Positions 25,685-33,690 of a stretch of 64,000 bases of DNA are shown here, piece by piece (positions within the stretch are counted from its first letter, which is position 1; each line of letters starts with the position of its first letter). A program made the position numbers and the translations under genes. This stretch comes from Streptomyces neyagawaensis (GTDB lineage: Bacteria; Actinomycetota; Actinomycetes; Streptomycetales; Streptomycetaceae). Location: the NCBI RefSeq assembly GCF_023516595.1, contig NZ_JAMGBG010000023.1:62001-126000 (forward strand). Direction: 5' to 3'. The notes under the pieces are model-generated. The model had not been told where the DNA came from. It saw only the letters and a program-made list of their open reading frames with translations, and searched no databases.

Positions 25685-25957
25685 GTGGCGCACACCTTCG
25701 AAGAACTCGTGGAGATGCAACGTACCGCTGACCAGGCACACGCCCGGGTCGAGAACCTCCGCGACGACTACGGACCTCCCACGACCACCCCGTGGACCCC
25801 GCAGCAGACCAGCACCTACGAAACCGCCTGGCGCGCCTGGCGGGACCTCGCCCGCGACGCCCACGCCGCCGTCACCGACTACGCCAAGACGGAAGGCCGG
25901 CCCCGCAACGAGGTCGAGGAGGAAGTGAAGAGGGCCGTACGGCACCCCAAGGCGTGA
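25685..25957 (+). CDS. Small helical hypothetical protein
   Basis: The protein has 90 aa from GTG 25685. It is a charged all-helical protein (HTFEELVEMQRTADQAHARV, then ETAWRAWRDLARDAHAAVTD). The family is unknown. TAAGAT lies 8 nt before the start, overlapping the stop of the gene before. It is followed by a strong hairpin. Confidence 0.6.
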   Translation: MAHTFEELVEMQRTADQAHARVENLRDDYGPPTTTPWTPQQTSTYETAWRAWRDLARDAHAAVTDYAKTEGRPRNEVEEEVKRAVRHPKA

Positions 25958-25976
25958 CGGCCCGGACATGACGAAG

Positions 25977-26014
25977 CGGCCCCTCGGCCTCCCGATGAGG
26001 AGGGCGAGGGGCCG
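25977..26014. terminator. Bidirectional terminator
   Basis: CGGCCCCTCG (25977-25986) pairs with CGAGGGGCCG (26005-26014), with a further GCCTCC/GGAGGG pairing inside. GTTTC follows. It separates convergent genes and is preceded by the repeated word ATGACGAAG. Confidence 0.75.
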
Positions 26015-26038
26015 TGTTTCACCGGGGTCGCTGGACGG

Positions 26039-26623
26039 TCACTCTTCGGTCAGGAGCCTGGCGAGCTCCTGGATCTCCTCTGGCTCGAGATTACGGCGCA
26101 GCACCCTAGCTGCGTCCTCCGGCGTGGTGACGGGGACGCTGACCGTTCTCTTCCGGAAGCCCGCTGCCACCATCGCGGCGTGTGTAGTGAGATGGCCAGC
26201 CAGCACCTTGGCGTGGAGGTCCGGACGGTCCTTTCGCAGGCGGCGCAGACCAGCCTCTTTGGACGTTCCCGATGGCGCACCGAGGGTTTGTATATTATCC
26301 AAACCCTCTTTGTGCTGGTTGATTCCGAGTGGCTGTTGGACGGCGCGATCAAGGAGATCCAGTGCGCCTGGGTTGTCCGCGATCAGCTTGCGGACAAGGT
26401 CCATCGACGCACCCAACCCTTTCAATGGTGGTGCGGTGACGAACTCCTCGAAGCGCTGATGCTGGACGCGGTCGCCTCGCTGAGTGATGAATGAGCGCCA
26501 TGACTCTTCACTGAGAACGCGTACGAGCAACGCGGGTCCCGTCTTCAGACCGTGCTCGCCCTCGCGGAGCGCTGAACCAAGTGCGTCGACGAGGGCGGCG
26601 TTGGCGCGAAGCCCGGTGGTCAC
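26039..26623 (-). CDS. Uncharacterised 194-aa partner of the HNH-helicase
   Basis: The protein is helical and charged: NAALVDALGSALREGEHGLK, VLSEESWRSFITQRGDRVQH, FEEFVTAPPLKGLGASMDLV, then a segment GTSKEAGLRRLRKDRPDLHA followed by KVLAGHLTTHAAMVAAGFRK and a C-terminal acidic helix EPEEIQELARLL. The second half looks like a small DNA-binding helical domain. I recall similar proteins in actinobacterial mobile DNA but know no function. Its start overlaps the helicase stop (ATGA), so the two are translationally coupled. The gene contains AT-rich patches (TTTGTATATTATCC) unlike its neighbours. Confidence 0.65.
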   Translation of the reverse strand: MTTGLRANAALVDALGSALREGEHGLKTGPALLVRVLSEESWRSFITQRGDRVQHQRFEEFVTAPPLKGLGASMDLVRKLIADNPGALDLLDRAVQQPLGINQHKEGLDNIQTLGAPSGTSKEAGLRRLRKDRPDLHAKVLAGHLTTHAAMVAAGFRKRTVSVPVTTPEDAARVLRRNLEPEEIQELARLLTEE

Positions 26624-28581
26624 TGGCCCAACCAGCCAATGAGGGTGCGGCGCATCGCCTCGAGTTCCTCAACGGTCGCTTTGGAACGCTTGGGGTGACC
26701 CGCGCGCAGGAGCTCGATATTGATCTCTTTCGGCGGGCGGCCAAGACGGTACGAGGCCTTCCTGGCGAGGGTCTCGACTTCCTGCCTCAGGAGCTTCTCG
26801 CGGCGGTAGTGCGGAATTTCGGTCCGGCGGGCTGGTGCTTGTTCAGCGCTGGCCGTGACGACGTCGCCCTGAGCAGCTTGGGCGCGGAGCAAGGGGACGA
26901 GGTTGGCCGCATACATCTTGGGGATGCCCAACTGGCGGGCACGTTCCTGAGCCGCTGCCAGTTCCTCGGCCGAGACTTCGTCGCCGCTGAGGATGGCGCG
27001 GTCGAAGACGGATTCCGACGCGGACAGCGGGGTGCGGAAGTCGAGCATGCCTTGGCCGGACGCCCCGTCGTTCTCTCGGTCGGCCTTCTCTGCTTCCTCT
27101 GCCGCGATCTCCAGCTGATGGCGCAACTCTTCTTCGATCTCCCGGGCGTGCCGCATCAGTTCCGGGACTGCCGGAATGAGGAGGCGCGCGTTGATCTCCT
27201 CGTCGGGGCGTGTGCGGACGAACCGGCCGACGACCTGCCGGTAGAAGAGCGGCGTCTGAGTCTTGGATGCATAGACACCGACGGCCAGCCGAGGGATGTC
27301 CACCCCTTCAGAGATCATCTTCACAGCGATGATCCACCGGCTGCTTCCCTTGCGGAAGTTGTCGATCTGAGCCTTAGCGATGCGGCTGCCCGGGTCGTTC
27401 CGGGGGTCGGACACGACGACAGGTGGCCGGGTCCCAGTGATCTGCTCGAGCAGATCTGCGTAACCCTTGGCGAGCCACTGCCGCTCGGCGACGACCAGGC
27501 CTGCAGCGTCTGGCACATCCTCGCGTACTTCGCTGAGCATCTCGTCGGCTTGGGCGAGGATGGAAGGCATCCAGGCGTACTTGGGCTCGTAGACGGTGTC
27601 GAGGGCGGCCGACACATCCTCCTCCGCCATGTTGGCGCCCAGCTTCGCTGTCACCTCGGTGCTGATGCCTGACTTGCCGTTCTCCTCGCCTGCGCTCCGG
27701 CGCATTCGGGAAGGGTCGGTCCAGCGGGCTTCACCGTCGTACGCATGGAACTCGATCCTCCGGCAGACTCCATCGGCAACCGCTGTCCCGTACTCGTAGG
27801 CGTAGTCGACGAGCACGGTCCCGTTCTCGTCATACCGCACGAAGGGGATTGGAGAGGTTGCGTCGCGCCGCCACGGCGTGCCAGTCAGGCAGAGCCGGTG
27901 GACAGCAGGCTCGACGGCCTGCCGCAGTGCTTCTCCCCAGGACTTGTTGTCGCCCGCGTGGTGAACCTCATCGAGGATGACGAAGGTGGGCCGTCTGAGC
28001 GCGTGCCGCAGCAGGCTCCCCCCGGTGCCCAACAGTTGCTGGTAGGTGACCACACAACCGACATAGCCGGCCTTGCTGTAGCCGTCGGTATCGCCGGGAG
28101 GCACGGGGAAGAGCTTCAGGCCCGCGGCCGCTGCCTCGTCCGCCCACTGAACACGCAGGTTGTCGGACGGCGCGACGACGACAACGCGCTCCACTGCGCC
28201 TTGTGCCATGAGCTCCTGGGCGAGGTAGAGGGAGAACTTGGTCTTGCCCGCGCCCGGTGTCGCCGACACAAGGAAGTTGTCGCTGTTGGCGGCGTAGAAG
28301 GCATCGACGGCACGGCGCTGCCACTGACGGAGCTGCATCGGTTGCTGCGTTCCTTTCCTCTGGTTACACGACGGGCAGAGTGCCTGCCCATTGATGACGT
28401 CGGTCGGTCCCCCGGCCGAGTAGGGCGTGATGTGGTCGCTGTGCCAGCCCGGCTGAAGTACGGCACCGCATCGTTGACAGCGGCCATCAGCAGCCAGATA
28501 AAGGGCGGCACGCTCGCCTGAACCGAAACGCCGCCGGGCGGGAGCCGCCGTCACCAGGCTGGTTCCGAGAAGAAAGGCCAC
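26620..28581 (-). CDS. HNH nuclease-SF2 helicase fusion protein
   Basis: The protein has 653 aa from GTG 28581. Residues 24-78 are a zinc HNH domain: C35-x2-C38, WHSDH with His50, C69-x2-C72 and N73. A DEAD/DEAH-type helicase follows: Walker A SATPGAGKT (106-114), Walker B LDEVHH (203-208), LTGTPWRRD (232-240), motif V MISEGVDIPRL (422-432) and motif VI YRQVVGRFVR (447-456). The C-terminal 170 residues are helical with basic segments. It should unwind or translocate on DNA and nick or cut it. Position at the lysogenic edge of the prophage and lower GC suggest a cargo gene. It lacks a methylase partner, so it is not a standard restriction enzyme. Confidence 0.85.
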   Translation of the reverse strand: MAFLLGTSLVTAAPARRRFGSGERAALYLAADGRCQRCGAVLQPGWHSDHITPYSAGGPTDVINGQALCPSCNQRKGTQQPMQLRQWQRRAVDAFYAANSDNFLVSATPGAGKTKFSLYLAQELMAQGAVERVVVVAPSDNLRVQWADEAAAAGLKLFPVPPGDTDGYSKAGYVGCVVTYQQLLGTGGSLLRHALRRPTFVILDEVHHAGDNKSWGEALRQAVEPAVHRLCLTGTPWRRDATSPIPFVRYDENGTVLVDYAYEYGTAVADGVCRRIEFHAYDGEARWTDPSRMRRSAGEENGKSGISTEVTAKLGANMAEEDVSAALDTVYEPKYAWMPSILAQADEMLSEVREDVPDAAGLVVAERQWLAKGYADLLEQITGTRPPVVVSDPRNDPGSRIAKAQIDNFRKGSSRWIIAVKMISEGVDIPRLAVGVYASKTQTPLFYRQVVGRFVRTRPDEEINARLLIPAVPELMRHAREIEEELRHQLEIAAEEAEKADRENDGASGQGMLDFRTPLSASESVFDRAILSGDEVSAEELAAAQERARQLGIPKMYAANLVPLLRAQAAQGDVVTASAEQAPARRTEIPHYRREKLLRQEVETLARKASYRLGRPPKEINIELLRAGHPKRSKATVEELEAMRRTLIGWLGQ

Positions 28582-29030
28582 TCACTGGTATTGACCCATG
28601 AGTAACAGTGGCTATCGTTGTGGCGATCCAAGGCATCACTCCTTGATCCACTGCCCTCGCAGGGACTCCACCCCTGCGGAGGGCATAAATCGTTGGCCTT
28701 CGATTCGAAGGCGCTCCGCCAGTCAGGTTACGACAGGGTGCCGACAACATGAGTCATAGCCGATCGGCACTGGGTGCCCAGGAACAGCTATGTCGCCTTG
28801 GATTCCAAGCCACCGAACCGCTTCTGACGCGGTGTCCGATATTCAGGCCATTGGCACTCTGTGCCGTTGACACCTCTCGCGCATGCTGCCTCTGTGACGG
28901 AGCTCTCTCGGGTGGTGAGAGATGCATTTGGGGGGCGTGCGCTGATTCTCAAATGCGCCCCCTGCTGGGTGATACCACGAGCCTCGATGTCAATTGACAA
29001 GGCGCACCTCCTTCGAGGAGCGCACTAAAA
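28582..29030. other. Upstream region of the helicase cassette, no clear gene
   Basis: These 450 bases are less GC-rich than the rest. They hold a 12-bp bulged hairpin (28653-28664 / 28672-28684) and a perfect palindrome GCCTTCG-ATT-CGAAGGC (28696-28712). A 16-codon minus-strand frame (MPSAGVESLRGQWIKE) spans the hairpin and ends in AAGGAGTGATG, which looks like a leader peptide. The plus-strand frame at 28749-28997 lacks a ribosome site and family resemblance, and I do not call it a gene. Confidence 0.45.
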
Positions 29031-29034
29031 ACCG

Positions 29035-29074
29035 CAGTGGCCCTCGCTCTCCCGGAGGAGAGCGAGGGCCACTG
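29035..29074. terminator. Very strong terminator of the late operon
   Basis: An 18-bp perfect stem (29035-29052 and 29057-29074) with loop CGGA lies 4 bp past the stop of the collagen-like gene, the last gene of the lysis module. Confidence 0.85.
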
Positions 29075-29078
29075 TTGC

Positions 29079-29783
29079 TCACGCGTACCGTCGTCGGGGC
29101 TCGAGGCCCGCCGCGAGTGGCGAGCCCGGCTCGGTGCCGCTGCCGTCCGGTGCACCGTCCTTACGGCATACCAGCGCGTCCTCATCCCACGCCGGGGCTT
29201 GCAGGCTGTACCCCTCCGGGCACGAGGGCCCAGCGGGGCCACGCTCACCCTGCTCGCCGGCCGGTCCCTCCGGTCCGGTAGGGCCGGTCTCGCCTCGAGG
29301 ACCAGGCGGCCCGGCGGGTCCCGCAGGACCGGCTGGTCCGGCAGGGCCTGCAGGGCCGGCCGGACCCTCACCGCCAGGTTCGCCCTTCGCGCCCGTCTCC
29401 CCGTCCGCTCCGTCCTGCCCGGGCCTCCCGGACGCCCCCGGCTGCCCGGGCTCGCCCTTCTCACCGGCCGGCCCCGCCGGGCCCGGGATGGGCACCGGCA
29501 CCCGGGCGCGGTCGTCGAGATCCTTCACCGCCTCCGACGGATCAGGCGCCACCGGCTTGCCACCCTCGGACTCCACCTGCGTCCGCAACGCCCGCACATC
29601 GGATGCCAGCGTCGACACGGCTTTGCCGCGTAGGTTCGCCTCGGCGGCCGCCTCGTTGGCGCGGGCCGCCTCGGCGTCCACCCGGGCCCAGATGATGACC
29701 ACTGCTCCGGACAGGGCGATCATCCAGAACAGCAGAGCGATCGGACGCCACCGCCGGGCGAGTGCCTGCTCGGTGCGGGTCAC
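29079..29783 (-). CDS. Membrane-anchored collagen-like phage protein
   Basis: The protein has 234 aa. The N-terminus is basic, then one membrane helix ([20 protein letters not shown], about 14-33). A coiled-coil-like stretch (to about 95) follows, then about 30 Gly-X-Y triplets from [19 protein letters not shown] to about residue 190. It ends in a short domain with two Cys ([19 protein letters not shown]). Phage collagen-like repeats usually form tail fibres; here the membrane helix and the position after the holin argue for a role at the host envelope. It overlaps the next gene by 4 bp. Confidence 0.8.
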   Translation of the reverse strand: MTRTEQALARRWRPIALLFWMIALSGAVVIIWARVDAEAARANEAAAEANLRGKAVSTLASDVRALRTQVESEGGKPVAPDPSEAVKDLDDRARVPVPIPGPAGPAGEKGEPGQPGASGRPGQDGADGETGAKGEPGGEGPAGPAGPAGPAGPAGPAGPPGPRGETGPTGPEGPAGEQGERGPAGPSCPEGYSLQAPAWDEDALVCRKDGAPDGSGTEPGSPLAAGLEPRRRYA

Positions 29784-30046
29784 GGTTGGCCTCCGAGAGA
29801 TATGACGAGGGCGCGCAGCCGGGTGATCTCGGCCTGGTCCGCGGCGCGAAGAGATGACTGCTCGGCGAGCTTCGCGTTCAGCTCCGACACCTTCGCGTCG
29901 AGCCGGTCACGCTCCTCCTGCAGGTTGTCCGTCAGCGAGCTGTAGCCGGTCAACGCGTTCTCCGAGCGCTTCCCCAGGTACGCCACCAGACCGCCGACGA
30001 CCGCGCCCACGCCCACGAGCAGGCTGCCGATGGTGGTGGCGTCCAA
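29780..30046 (-). CDS. Small membrane protein with coiled coil (lysis module)
   Basis: The protein has 88 aa. One helix ([21 protein letters not shown]) precedes a long coiled coil ([20 protein letters not shown]). Topology and place between holin and collagen-like genes suggest a second holin, a spanin-like or a holin-regulating protein; none can be proved. Confidence 0.65.
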   Translation of the reverse strand: MDATTIGSLLVGVGAVVGGLVAYLGKRSENALTGYSSLTDNLQEERDRLDAKVSELNAKLAEQSSLRAADQAEITRLRALVISLGGQP

Positions 30047-30055
30047 GGTGGCTCC

Positions 30056-30304
30056 TTACGGGAGGCGGTGCGTGTTGCTCGGGCGGGCCACGGTCTCGGT
30101 GACCCCTGGTCCCTCCGTGCCGCCGCTGGTGACGATCGCGGTGAGCAGTGCGGCGACCGCGGCCAGGCCGCCGATCGAGAACGCCTGGTCCCAGTCGATG
30201 TCGACCAGGCCGAGACCGTCCCCGCCGAGCAGCGCGACGACGGCCTGGGCGAAGGTGCGGATCATCCGCTCGGCTGTGGCCTTCCAGAACGCGCGAGTGA
30301 ACAT
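30056..30304 (-). CDS. Phage holin, r1t-type
   Basis: The protein has 82 aa. The start FTRAFWKATAERMIRTFAQA and the two hydrophobic segments (AQAVVALLGGDGLGLVDIDW; FSIGGLAAVAALLTAIVTS) match actinophage holins of the r1t group. It makes the membrane lesion that frees the endolysin. It lies 6 bp downstream of the endolysin gene. Confidence 0.8.
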   Translation of the reverse strand: MFTRAFWKATAERMIRTFAQAVVALLGGDGLGLVDIDWDQAFSIGGLAAVAALLTAIVTSGGTEGPGVTETVARPSNTHRLP

Positions 30305-30310
30305 GGGCAG

Positions 30311-31327
30311 TTACTCCTTCTCCTGCAGGGCGGTGCCGAGCTTGTCGAGGGCGGCCTGCGCGCCCGCCTCGGCCGCGGCCTGGATCTCTGCGGCGTCCAG
30401 GCCGCCGCCTTCGATGAGCTTTGCCAGCACGGCGTCGCGTGCCGCGCCCTGGGCGACGAGCACCTTGACCTGCTCGCTGACGTCGATGACCCGGTCGCCG
30501 ATGTAGGCGAGGACCGACTCGAGCTTCCACTTGTCGTTGGCCGGGTTGGCCTCGCGCCAGCGGGCCGGGACGCCGAAGTGGCCGTCCTTGGTGGCGATGG
30601 CCTTCACGATCTCGTCGGTGGTCGGCATGTCGTCCTCCTCAGCGGCGGCGCCCTTGGCCAGCGCGATGACGCGCGCGAAATCCATCGCCCCGGGGTCGCC
30701 GTGGTCGTTCTCGGGTACGTGCTGGTGACCGCACCAGCCCTTGAAGGCCCGCCACTGGTCTTGGCTCATGCGGGCCGGACTCGCGCCGTACGACGCGGGG
30801 ACGACACCAGGACGCCGGGCGTCGGCCCCGTACGCCAGCCAGTCCTTCACGCACGTGAGCGGTATGCCGTGCTCGTCGTGCAGCCAGCGCACCAGCCACG
30901 CCACCTCCGCCAGCGCCCACTCCGGGGCCTCAGGCCAGAAGATGAAGTCGACGTTCTGCCGGAAGCCGGCACGCACCCAGGCGTCGCGGGCCTTCGGGTC
31001 GCAGGTGCCGACCAGCTCGATCTGGAAGACGTTCGCTGTGTTCGTAGACACGCCGCCGAGCTTGTTCGCGAGGGCGCGGGCGGACTCGTCGACGTCGTAG
31101 TGCTGATACCAGCGGATCCGCTTCGCCGCGCAGTCCGGCAGCCCGGTCACAGTCGGAGCCATGGCGCCGCGGCGGCCGGAGGCGTCAGCGTAACTGGGTA
31201 CGGTGCGGCCCTCGGTGGTGTGCGCGACGCCGCAGTTGACCTCCATGTCGGAGCCGGAGAACACCCCGCCGCCGTAGAAGTACGACAGGGAGGCGCCGGG
31301 GATTTTCTGCGGTCCCGTGCGCGCCAT
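30311..31327 (-). CDS. Endolysin, N-acetylmuramoyl-L-alanine amidase
   Basis: The protein has 338 aa from ATG 31327, whose A is shared with the stop before it (TGATG). The amidase_2-type domain has VNCGVAHTTEGRTVPSYADA (zinc His) and WYQHYDVDESARALANK. It continues with NVFQIELVGTCDPKARDAWV and KGWCGHQHVPENDHGDPGAMDF, carrying the second His, the Asp/His cluster and the third ligand. The C-terminal 100 residues are helical and may bind the wall. It cleaves the stem peptide from MurNAc. Confidence 0.88.
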   Translation of the reverse strand: MARTGPQKIPGASLSYFYGGGVFSGSDMEVNCGVAHTTEGRTVPSYADASGRRGAMAPTVTGLPDCAAKRIRWYQHYDVDESARALANKLGGVSTNTANVFQIELVGTCDPKARDAWVRAGFRQNVDFIFWPEAPEWALAEVAWLVRWLHDEHGIPLTCVKDWLAYGADARRPGVVPASYGASPARMSQDQWRAFKGWCGHQHVPENDHGDPGAMDFARVIALAKGAAAEEDDMPTTDEIVKAIATKDGHFGVPARWREANPANDKWKLESVLAYIGDRVIDVSEQVKVLVAQGAARDAVLAKLIEGGGLDAAEIQAAAEAGAQAALDKLGTALQEKE

Positions 31328-31845
31328 CACACACGCCCCGGCCATGCCCAGAACGACGGCCCGTCACCCAGCTGCCGCGAGGTGGCCCAGAACTCGTCGT
31401 TGCCGTCGAGGAGCACCTTCAGGTTGGCCGTCGTCGACCTTGGGTCGAAGATCCGCACGATCATCGCTGGGTACACATCGCCCTCCTGGGCGTGGTTGCC
31501 GACGTGCCCCACGAAGCCAGTTCCCGTGAGCCGGGCGCTGCTCTGGTACTCCTGGCGGAGCCGGTTGATCTGCGCCGCGTCCTGCTCGGTCAGCGTGTAG
31601 TGGACGATCCGCCCGATGCTCGGCCGCTGCGGCGTCGGCTGCTCGCTGCGAACCGCGGACTCGGCGGGCTGCTCGATGACGACCTGGGCGACGGCGGCGG
31701 CCGCCGCGACCCACGCCTGCTGAATCCGGTCGCCGAGCTCCTCCCACTCCGGCATCTGCCGGCCGTCGTGGGTGCGGTAGTGCGTGGCGGCGCCGTACGC
31801 CGCGTACGCGTACTGGGCGAGCTCCATCGAGGATGGATGGGACAT
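31327..31845 (-). CDS. Phage hypothetical protein upstream of endolysin
   Basis: The protein has 172 aa from ATG 31845. The N-terminal half is helical (MELAQYAYAAYGAATHYRTH). The C-terminal half has GRIVHYTLTEQDAAQINRLR and a beta-rich segment GDVYPAMIVRIFDP with NLKVLLDGNDEFWATS. It resembles small phage accessory proteins that carry a ligand-binding beta fold. It is coupled to the endolysin gene. Function unknown. Confidence 0.65.
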   Translation of the reverse strand: MSHPSSMELAQYAYAAYGAATHYRTHDGRQMPEWEELGDRIQQAWVAAAAAVAQVVIEQPAESAVRSEQPTPQRPSIGRIVHYTLTEQDAAQINRLRQEYQSSARLTGTGFVGHVGNHAQEGDVYPAMIVRIFDPRSTTANLKVLLDGNDEFWATSRQLGDGPSFWAWPGRV

Positions 31846-31860
31846 GAGCTTTCTCCTGAC

Positions 31861-31892
31861 ATGACGAAGTCCCCGGCCGAGGGCGCGGGGCA
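31861..31892. terminator. Intergenic stem-loop with ATGACGAAG lead
   Basis: ATGACGAAG (31861-31869) is followed by CCCCG...CGGGG pairing. The same nine-base lead precedes hairpins at 25968, 32441 and 53484. Confidence 0.45.
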
Positions 31893-31916
31893 AAGGATGT
31901 CCGGCTGGTCGGGCCC

Positions 31917-32426
31917 TTACGCGGGTGGTTCCTCGACCGGCTGGATGACGAGCTTCAACTCGGCGAGGGTCACGTCGACCGCGTCGCTGGCGTTGTGCTT
32001 GACCATGAGGCCGAGCGGGGTCTGCGGGTCGACGAACAGGCCCCACGTCTTGGTCCTGAACTGCTGGCCCGGGGTGGCGACGTGGTCCTCGGTGCACGTG
32101 GAGTCGTAGCCGCTGGCGATGCCCAGCGGGTCGCGGACGATGCGGGAGCGGACCTCGCTGTAACCGCCGGCCTCCCAGTACACGAGGCCGTGCACCGTGC
32201 CCCAGCTGCGGACGCCGTCCGGCCAGCACGGCCACACAAGACCCGAGCGGGGCTGCGTTGCCCAGCTCGACGGCGACATCCTGTAGGCGTCGGGCTGCAA
32301 CGGGCTGTGCATGCCCCACGGGTCGTAGGACTCGCTGTCGAAGGGGAAGCGGAGCAGGTGGTACTGCCCGTCGGCGGGGATCGACTGCGCGACCTCGACC
32401 TTCAGGGAGACGACACGGACGCCCAC
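31917..32426 (-). CDS. Phage structural protein, probable baseplate or fibre component
   Basis: The protein has 169 aa from GTG 32426. It is beta-rich with many Trp (SWGTVHGLVYWEAGGYSEVR, GLFVDPQTPLGLMVKHNASD), and no signal or membrane segment. Location between tail genes and lysis genes fits a minor virion protein. The family is not recognised. Confidence 0.6.
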   Translation of the reverse strand: MGVRVVSLKVEVAQSIPADGQYHLLRFPFDSESYDPWGMHSPLQPDAYRMSPSSWATQPRSGLVWPCWPDGVRSWGTVHGLVYWEAGGYSEVRSRIVRDPLGIASGYDSTCTEDHVATPGQQFRTKTWGLFVDPQTPLGLMVKHNASDAVDVTLAELKLVIQPVEEPPA

Positions 32427-32440
32427 ACAGACCTCCAGGA

Positions 32441-32475
32441 ATGACGAAGGCCCCGGCCTGGTGGCTCGGGGCGCG
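32441..32475. terminator. Intergenic stem-loop with ATGACGAAG lead
   Basis: ATGACGAAG (32441-32449) precedes GCCCCG...CGGGGC. It lies between two small structural genes, so it may attenuate or process the late transcript. Confidence 0.45.
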
Positions 32476-32490
32476 GACGGGGTGGTGCGG

Positions 32491-32688
32491 TCAGAGGGCG
32501 GTCTGCTCCACGTGGTGGCGGGTGGCCGTGACGCCGGTGACGCCGGGCACCGCCGACAGGCGCTCGCTCAGGGCGGCGACGATGTCGGCGTCGGAGATGG
32601 GCAGGTCGCCGCCCGCCAGCTGGAAGATGACGGTCGCGCGGGAGCCGTCCGTGTTCCTGGCTTGCACCTCGATGTAGGGGTAGTCCAC
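32491..32688 (-). CDS. Small phage protein
   Basis: The protein has 65 aa from GTG 32688, chosen for AAGGAG 4 nt upstream. It contains YPYIEVQARNTDGSRATVIF, then DADIVAALSERLSAVPGVTG and VTATRHHVEQTAL. It has an alternating beta-alpha-beta look. Likely a minor virion protein; function unknown. Confidence 0.6.
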   Translation of the reverse strand: MDYPYIEVQARNTDGSRATVIFQLAGGDLPISDADIVAALSERLSAVPGVTGVTATRHHVEQTAL

Positions 32689-32696
32689 TGCGCTCC

Positions 32697-33242
32697 TTAG
32701 GCGGCCGCTTCGTAGCGGCCCTGGTGGTAGAAGACGTCGTTCGCCGCGAGGGATGCGAACGGTGCGACCGAATCCCAGAACGGGGCCGATGCGGTGCCTG
32801 GTGTGCTGATCTGCCGAAGCGATCCGTTGGCGTGGTTGGCCGTGCTGATCACGCCGTAGCCGATCTGGTTGAGGGATGCCGAGTCGTCGCGCCAGATGAC
32901 CGCCTGAGAGCGGTGCCCGTTCCACGTTGAGGACGGCGCCGCCGGGAGTGAGAAGTAGTAGTTCGCCGCGGAGAGGGTGCCGCCGCCGTCGCCGTAGGTG
33001 GTGGTGCTGCCGATGGTGATGCGGTGCAGGTAGTCGGTCGTGCGGCCGATCTTCATGTACCTCGCGACGATCGTGCCGTTGCCGATGGCCGGCTGTGTGC
33101 CGACCTCGGCGCCCCACACGAACGTCCCCGAGTAGTCGGTCCACGCGCCGAAGAACGTGTTGAACTGGTCCCTCACCTCTTGGTTGAGCAGGGCCGCGGT
33201 GACGACCTCGCCCACCACCCAGGTCCTCGGGGCAAACGTCAC
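32697..33242 (-). CDS. Phage minor tail/fibre protein
   Basis: The protein has 181 aa. The N-terminal helix TFAPRTWVVGEVVTAALLNQ, followed by EVRDQFNTFFGAWTDYSG, is a typical virion-attachment start of actinophage fibre proteins. The rest is beta-rich with repeated Thr, Ser, Gly and Tyr, ending in HQGRYEAAA. It overlaps the next gene by 4 bp. It probably contributes to receptor contact; inference. Confidence 0.7.
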   Translation of the reverse strand: MTFAPRTWVVGEVVTAALLNQEVRDQFNTFFGAWTDYSGTFVWGAEVGTQPAIGNGTIVARYMKIGRTTDYLHRITIGSTTTYGDGGGTLSAANYYFSLPAAPSSTWNGHRSQAVIWRDDSASLNQIGYGVISTANHANGSLRQISTPGTASAPFWDSVAPFASLAANDVFYHQGRYEAAA

Positions 33243-33682
33243 TTCGGTACCTCCTCGCCCAGCGGGTCAACGGCGTCGGACGGCGGGTGCCCCCACGGCT
33301 CGGGGTCGTCGGGGTGCCACCAGTTCCGCAGGTGCGGCAACTCGTCGGTGACCGAAGCCTCGACGGCGTCGACGTCCTCGGGGAACACCAGCCGGATCCA
33401 GCCGAGACCGCACTCCGTGCACGCGATCCGAGGGTCGGCCGGGGTCACCACCTGCGCCGAGCCGCAAGGGCAGTCGGCCACCCACCGGCCGTGGTTGATC
33501 CGGGCGAACGCGCGCTGCCCGAGCACGATTCCGTCGGGCGGCCGCACCCGGCGCTGCACGCGGTCCTCGTACCAGCGGAAGACGCGCTCGGCCGGGGCGA
33601 CCAGCGCCCAGGCGTCCGGGCGCTGCGGGTGCGACGGGAGGTAGAAGGCTTCCGCCCGGACCACGGGGATGCTGAGCGCCAC
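33239..33682 (-). CDS. Phage protein with zinc ribbon
   Basis: The protein has 147 aa. The middle holds CPCGSAQ and CTECGLGWIRLVFP (four Cys), a small zinc ribbon. The N-terminus PSHPQRPDAWALVAPAERVF and the acidic Pro-rich tail are unassigned. It is placed between tail protein genes, which is unusual for a nucleic-acid-type ribbon. Confidence 0.65.
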   Translation of the reverse strand: MALSIPVVRAEAFYLPSHPQRPDAWALVAPAERVFRWYEDRVQRRVRPPDGIVLGQRAFARINHGRWVADCPCGSAQVVTPADPRIACTECGLGWIRLVFPEDVDAVEASVTDELPHLRNWWHPDDPEPWGHPPSDAVDPLGEEVPK

Positions 33683-33690
33683 GTGACCTC

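Noticed and set aside
28653..28720. tRNA-like fold suggested by GC stems and a TTCGAATC word
   Set aside because: No acceptor stem or D arm can be drawn, and the bulged hairpin and palindrome explain the structure.
28749..28997. Plus-strand 82-codon frame between helicase and lysis genes
   Set aside because: No ribosome site or promoter, unusual Cys-rich composition with no motif, and codon use not of coding type.
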